In this document: piece after piece, positions 60,995 to 64,000 of the stretch
Layout of the letters: each line of letters begins with the position of its first letter
Numbering within the stretch: the stretch's first letter is position 1
Origin: Ancylothrix sp036704045
GTDB lineage: Bacteria > Cyanobacteriota > Cyanobacteriia > Cyanobacteriales > Oscillatoriaceae
Reading direction: 5' to 3'
NCBI GenBank assembly: GCA_036704045.1
Contig: DATNQM010000014.1
Location: 62,001-126,000, forward strand
Length of the DNA stretch: 64,000 nt
Program-made: the position numbers and the translations under genes
The notes under the pieces: generated by a model
Told to the model about the DNA's origin: nothing
Databases searched by the model: none
What the model saw: the letters and a program-made list of their open reading frames with translations, nothing else

Positions 60995-62002
60995 ATGACA
61001 AGCCTTAACGACAACTCCAAATCATTAAACAACCAAGAGAGCAATCTACACTCTACCAGTGCTGAAATCATAGAGACTTCAGGAAACATCGAAAAGAAAG
61101 AAAATGCTGCCGATCAAACTCATAATAATCATATCGTCGCTGAAGCTATCGGGGCGGCTGGCGGAAGCATAGCAGGAGCAACAATTGGTAAATTAGTTGG
61201 TGGGCGTTTAGGTGCGGCTATTGGTGCTGTTGGTGGCGCTATTGCCGGTGCAGCAATTGGAGATCAAGCAGCCGAAGGAATTGACAAGAAAGTTGATAGC
61301 GCTGTTGATACGATGAAAGATGCTGTTAAGGGAGTAACTCATCAAGTTGAAGGCGTGGTTGGTACTGTCAAAGAAAAAGTTGAGCAAGCTGACCTACAAT
61401 CTGTAGTAAGCTCTGCAAAACAAAAAATTGATGAAGCGGATGTGCGTGGTGTAACTGAGTCTGTTAAGCATAAAATTGATGAGGCTAATGTGCGTGGTGT
61501 AACTGATTCTGTGCAGCATAAAATTGATGAGGCGGATGTTCGCGGTGTCACTCAGTCTGTGCAAAATAAAATTGATGAAGCTAATGTTGGCGGTGTCACT
61601 AATTCGCTTAAAAACAAAATTGATGAAGCTAATGTGCGTGGCATAACTGATTCTGTTAAGCACAAAGTTGATGAAGCTAATGTGCGTGGTGTAACTGATT
61701 CTGTTAGGAACAAAGTTGATGAAGCGGATGTGCGTGGCGTAACTGATTCTGTCAAAGGCAGTATTAAAGATGCCAAAGATGCGATGACAAATACAACGAA
61801 GCGCCCTACAGAAAATAGACTGATTGCAACTCCTCCTTTTAGCACATCTTCTACTTCGGCAGAAATTTATACTCCTAAAGCAGCTACGCCTTCTACTCCT
61901 TCGTTAGATTCAATGTCTAAGTTAGATGATGTGGTTGTTCCTGAGCATAAAATTGAACCGAAAATAACTGAAAAAGACTTGCGAAAACGCCGTGAATTTT
62001 AA
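60995..62002 (+). CDS. Glycine-zipper protein with 16-residue amphipathic repeats
   Basis: A 335-residue protein from ATG 60995, preceded by aagga; the open frame reaches back to 60941 without family-like residues. Residues ~45-95 are a glycine zipper (AIGAAGGSIAGATIGKLVGG, LGAAIGAVGGAIAGAAIGD), able to insert in or deform membranes. Residues ~100-255 are charged amphipathic helix with seven tandem 16-residue units (IDEANVRGVTDSVKHK type). The tail is Ser/Thr/Pro-rich and ends KRREF. The repeats recall LEA and apolipoprotein-like proteins, often stress-related. Function unknown. Confidence 0.72.
   Translation: MTSLNDNSKSLNNQESNLHSTSAEIIETSGNIEKKENAADQTHNNHIVAEAIGAAGGSIAGATIGKLVGGRLGAAIGAVGGAIAGAAIGDQAAEGIDKKVDSAVDTMKDAVKGVTHQVEGVVGTVKEKVEQADLQSVVSSAKQKIDEADVRGVTESVKHKIDEANVRGVTDSVQHKIDEADVRGVTQSVQNKIDEANVGGVTNSLKNKIDEANVRGITDSVKHKVDEANVRGVTDSVRNKVDEADVRGVTDSVKGSIKDAKDAMTNTTKRPTENRLIATPPFSTSSTSAEIYTPKAATPSTPSLDSMSKLDDVVVPEHKIEPKITEKDLRKRREF
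61427..61762 (+). repeat. Seven tandem 48-bp coding repeats
   Basis: Seven consecutive 48-bp units inside the glycine-zipper gene, each beginning attgatgaagc or gttgatgaagc and encoding (I/V)DEA(N/D)VRGVTxSVxxK. A more diverged unit precedes them (ADLQSVVSSAKQK). The first and last units differ mostly at third positions and at 3-4 residues. Confidence 0.9.
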
Positions 62003-62121
62003 GTATAGCCTTCGCCTTTATTCGTAAAAAAAATAAAAGCAATTTCCATCTAACTTTGAGATTGTTAAAGAGTATTTCAAGACGAATTAAGGTGGGGAAT
62101 TATAGGCATTATATCTAAGCT

Positions 62122-62158
62122 AAATCGCTCATTTTTTGAATAGAATGGGCGATTTTTT
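62122..62158 (+). terminator. Rho-independent terminator
   Basis: A 12-bp stem, aaatcgctcatt (62122-62133) with aatgggcgattt (62144-62155) and one G-U pair, 10-nt loop, followed by T residues. It ends the repeat-protein transcript 120 bp after its stop. The rest of the 316-bp spacer up to larC holds nothing else recognised. Confidence 0.82.
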
Positions 62159-62318
62159 ATTTTTAACTTTTTATATTATGCTTAGAGGCTTTCTCTGGCA
62201 AATTTTGAAATTATGTTTCTATTTGGTTAATAAGTAGACGAGTTTTTGACCCAAAGCTAAGGGTGATCTAAACTAAGTTTATTGGTGGCTATAAGCCCCG
62301 AAGTGTCTCAGGTGAATT

Positions 62319-63617
62319 ATGGCTAAAATTGCTTATTTAGATTGTCCTACCGGCATTGCAGGTGATATGTTTTTGGGTGCGCTTGTAGATGCCGGTGTGC
62401 CATTAGAATATATTACTCAACAACTTCAGTGTCTCGGTATTTCCGATGAATATCAACTGCGCGCTGAAAAGGTCTTGCGTAATGGCCAAGAAGCTACAAA
62501 AGTTTATGTGGATTTAAAGGCTGAGTTTGTAGGGGTGGCAGAAATTGATGAGCCGGTTGAAGCACCAACTTTTGATGAACTTTCCCATAGTCACCATCAC
62601 CACGAAGATTGTCATTCCGAACATAGCCACCACGAACACTCCCACACTCGTCACCTGCCAGAAATTGACAACCTAATTGTTTCGGCAAAATTACCTCCTC
62701 GTGCTGAAGCTTGGAGTTTGGGAGTATTTCGCAAATTAGCTGATGCTGAAGGATTTGTACACGGAATTTCTCCAGAAAAAGTACACTTTCACGAAGTGGG
62801 CGCAACTGATGCTATAGTGGATATTGTCGGGACTTGTCTAGGTTTGGATTGGTTGGGAATTGATGCGCTTTATTGTTCACCTCTACCAACAGGAGGCGGT
62901 ACAATACGAGCAGCGCATGGTCGAATGCCGGTACCTACACCGGCCGTTTTAAAGTTATTTGAGATGGGTAAGATGCCTGTTTATAGTAATGGCATTAACC
63001 GCGAATTAGTTACCCCCACCGGCGCGTCAATTGTTTGCACTTTAGCTGCATCTTTTGGCTCTCCACCGGCCATGACTTTGCATCAAGTCGGTTTAGGGGC
63101 CGGTTCTCGGAATTTAGCAATACCGAATATCTTACGTTTGTGGGTAGGAGAAGCCGCGATTTTACCCACCGATATCTCTTCGCAAATAGAAACAATTTCC
63201 GTCCTTGAAACTCAAATTGATGACCTTAATCCTCAAGCCATTGGTTACATTTTTGACCGGCTATTTGAAGCAGGAGCCCTGGATGTTTTTACTCAACCCA
63301 TAGGCATGAAAAAATCCCGGCCTGGAATATTATTAACTGTAGTTTGTCATCCTCAAAAACAAGCGGCTTGCGAAGCAGTAATTTTTCGAGAAACAACTAC
63401 TTTAGGCATTCGCCGACTTTCCCAAGAAAGAGTAATTTTATCACGGGAAATTGTTCAAGTTATGACACCCTTTGGGCCGGTGCGAGTTAAGGTAGCAAAA
63501 ACTGCCGACCAAATGCTAAAACCTCAACCAGAATATGAAGACTGTGCAGCTATTGCTAAAAAGCATAATTTACCTTGGCGAGAAGTTCACCGTTTGGTTT
63601 TAGAACACTGGCATTAA
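62319..63617 (+). CDS. larC: Nickel insertion protein LarC (pyridinium bisthiocarboxylate mononucleotide nickel chelatase)
   Basis: A 432-residue LarC, which inserts Ni into the pincer cofactor of lactate racemase-type enzymes by a CTP-dependent step. The N-terminal YLDCPTGIAGDMFLGALVDAG and SPEKVHFHEVGATDAIVDIVG are diagnostic. A His-rich loop (~88-110, HSHHHHEDCHSEHSHHEHSH) is a likely nickel store. The C-terminal ferredoxin-like half is present in the same frame, so no frameshift is needed, unlike Lactiplantibacillus plantarum larC1/larC2. larA, larB and larE are not in the window. ATG 62319 follows a ggtg SD-like run. Confidence 0.92.
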   Translation: MAKIAYLDCPTGIAGDMFLGALVDAGVPLEYITQQLQCLGISDEYQLRAEKVLRNGQEATKVYVDLKAEFVGVAEIDEPVEAPTFDELSHSHHHHEDCHSEHSHHEHSHTRHLPEIDNLIVSAKLPPRAEAWSLGVFRKLADAEGFVHGISPEKVHFHEVGATDAIVDIVGTCLGLDWLGIDALYCSPLPTGGGTIRAAHGRMPVPTPAVLKLFEMGKMPVYSNGINRELVTPTGASIVCTLAASFGSPPAMTLHQVGLGAGSRNLAIPNILRLWVGEAAILPTDISSQIETISVLETQIDDLNPQAIGYIFDRLFEAGALDVFTQPIGMKKSRPGILLTVVCHPQKQAACEAVIFRETTTLGIRRLSQERVILSREIVQVMTPFGPVRVKVAKTADQMLKPQPEYEDCAAIAKKHNLPWREVHRLVLEHWH

Positions 63618-63725
63618 TTAGTTTTTTTTGCTACTAATAAAAGAAACCCTATCTCCACCTACAGCAAAAATATTGATTAGTGTTGGCGCGTTAAGGTTGG
63701 AATGAAAACCAACCTATATCAAACT

Positions 63726-63764
63726 AAAAATCTATCCCTGAAAAAACAGAGATAGATTTTTTTT
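63726..63764. terminator. Bidirectional terminator after larC
   Basis: An 11-bp stem aaaaatctatc (63726-63736) with gatagattttt (63751-63761), plus inner ctg/cag pairs, flanked by A and T runs. It can stop larC and the convergent partial gene at the window end. A second hairpin without T-tract is at 63694-63715. Confidence 0.82.
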
Positions 63765-63782
63765 AAACTCAATCTTAGTTAA

Positions 63783-64000
63783 TTAGTCGATGGAGTTACC
63801 TACTTTGTCCAAATTACGTTTGGTGGTGTTGATATCGCTGTTAACTTTCGATTTCACTGCACCGGCAGCATCATCAATGGCGCTTTTTGTGGTATTGATA
63901 TCGTTGTTGACTTTCGATTTTACACCACTACCAGCTTGACGAGCAGCAGACTTAGCATTGTCGCCTAATTCGTTAGCGGTTTCTTTAGCATTTTTTACAC
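63783..64000 (-). CDS. Amphipathic helical repeat protein, partial (5' end outside window)
   Basis: The minus-strand frame is open from the stop at 63783-63785 to the window edge, 72 codons. The translation is Lys/Asp/Ala/Asn-rich helix (VKNAKETANELGDNAKSAAR) with two ~22-residue repeats (VKSKVNNDINTTKSAIDDAA and VKSKVNSDINTTKRNLDKVG). Composition recalls CsbD/LEA-like stress proteins and the glycine-zipper repeat protein 1.8 kb away. The start lies beyond the window, so length and any signal or anchor cannot be judged. Confidence 0.65.
   Translation of the reverse strand, partial: VKNAKETANELGDNAKSAARQAGSGVKSKVNNDINTTKSAIDDAAGAVKSKVNSDINTTKRNLDKVGNSID

Noticed and set aside
61427..61762. 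The 48-bp repeats and their long antisense open frames as separate genes
   Set aside because: Antisense frames stay open only because the repeat lacks stops in those phases; the sense protein is coherent.

Overview
The window comes from a cyanobacterium, most likely a filamentous, non-heterocystous Oscillatoriales-type species (Microcoleus/Oscillatoria/Kamptonema-like). Support: many cyanobacterial families (4-Cys Ser/Thr kinase with WD40 tail, orthocaspase, TPR-CHAT protein, pentapeptide-repeat proteins, DUF1400 hydrolase, Rre1/Ycf29-like regulator, LabA-like NYN protein, Mo-nitrogenase C-terminal-like domain), AT-rich spacers, and wide use of the hexamer family RCCGGY. The genus is inference. 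No insertion sequence, prophage, integrase or CRISPR array is visible. It reads as ordinary chromosome with a strong signalling component.

Layout. 1-2.7 kb: 3' part of a VWA/YfbK-like gene, rimM, and a stand-alone Mo-nitrogenase C-terminal-like gene behind a hairpin-rich leader. 2.6-10.8 kb: five minus-strand signalling genes. Three of them share one N-terminal CBS-like module fused to a histidine kinase, a kinase with a degenerate ATP lid, and a GGDEF cyclase. 11.4-12.5 kb: EAL phosphodiesterase. 12.6-16.4 kb: permease/TIGR03943 pair, an anchored Ig/beta-propeller protein and a tiny zinc-ribbon membrane protein. 16.4-24.2 kb: secreted TPR and pentapeptide proteins, DUF1400 hydrolase, sugar-binding lipoprotein and GH57 enzyme. 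24.8-29.6 kb: Ca2+/H+ exchanger, WD40 protein and kinase-WD40 fusion. 29.9-35.1 kb: PAS-GAF-GGDEF-EAL protein with altered EAL residues, and a short RecQ. 35.3-39.3 kb: GDPD enzyme behind a perfect 24-bp hairpin, SH3 protein, helical membrane protein and a solitary DNA methyltransferase followed by an in-frame remnant. 39.3-43.4 kb: groESL with CIRCE, a 2Fe-2S protein and an Rre1-like regulator behind a predicted three-way-junction RNA. 44-49.5 kb: LabA-like protein, leuA, a membrane protein and ilvD. 49.8-56.3 kb: pentapeptide protein, polysaccharide deacetylase, and an orthocaspase + TPR-CHAT pair. 56.4-64 kb: arsS with a TVP38-family protein, HAD hydrolase, tRNA-Ala(CGC), repeat-rich glycine-zipper protein, larC and a partial helical repeat gene.

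How they fit together. A c-di-GMP and two-component cluster fills the first third: at least two cyclases with I-sites, one intact phosphodiesterase and one degenerate one. Stress functions recur: groESL/HrcA, the Rre1-like regulator, caspase-like proteins, amphipathic repeat proteins. leuA and ilvD both serve branched-chain amino-acid synthesis but are transcribed toward each other. The best candidates for an undescribed system are (i) the orthocaspase/TPR-CHAT pair, both apparently exported, (ii) the shared-module signalling trio with a pseudokinase, and (iii) the structured leaders at 2270-2332, 35274-35336 and 42580-42662.
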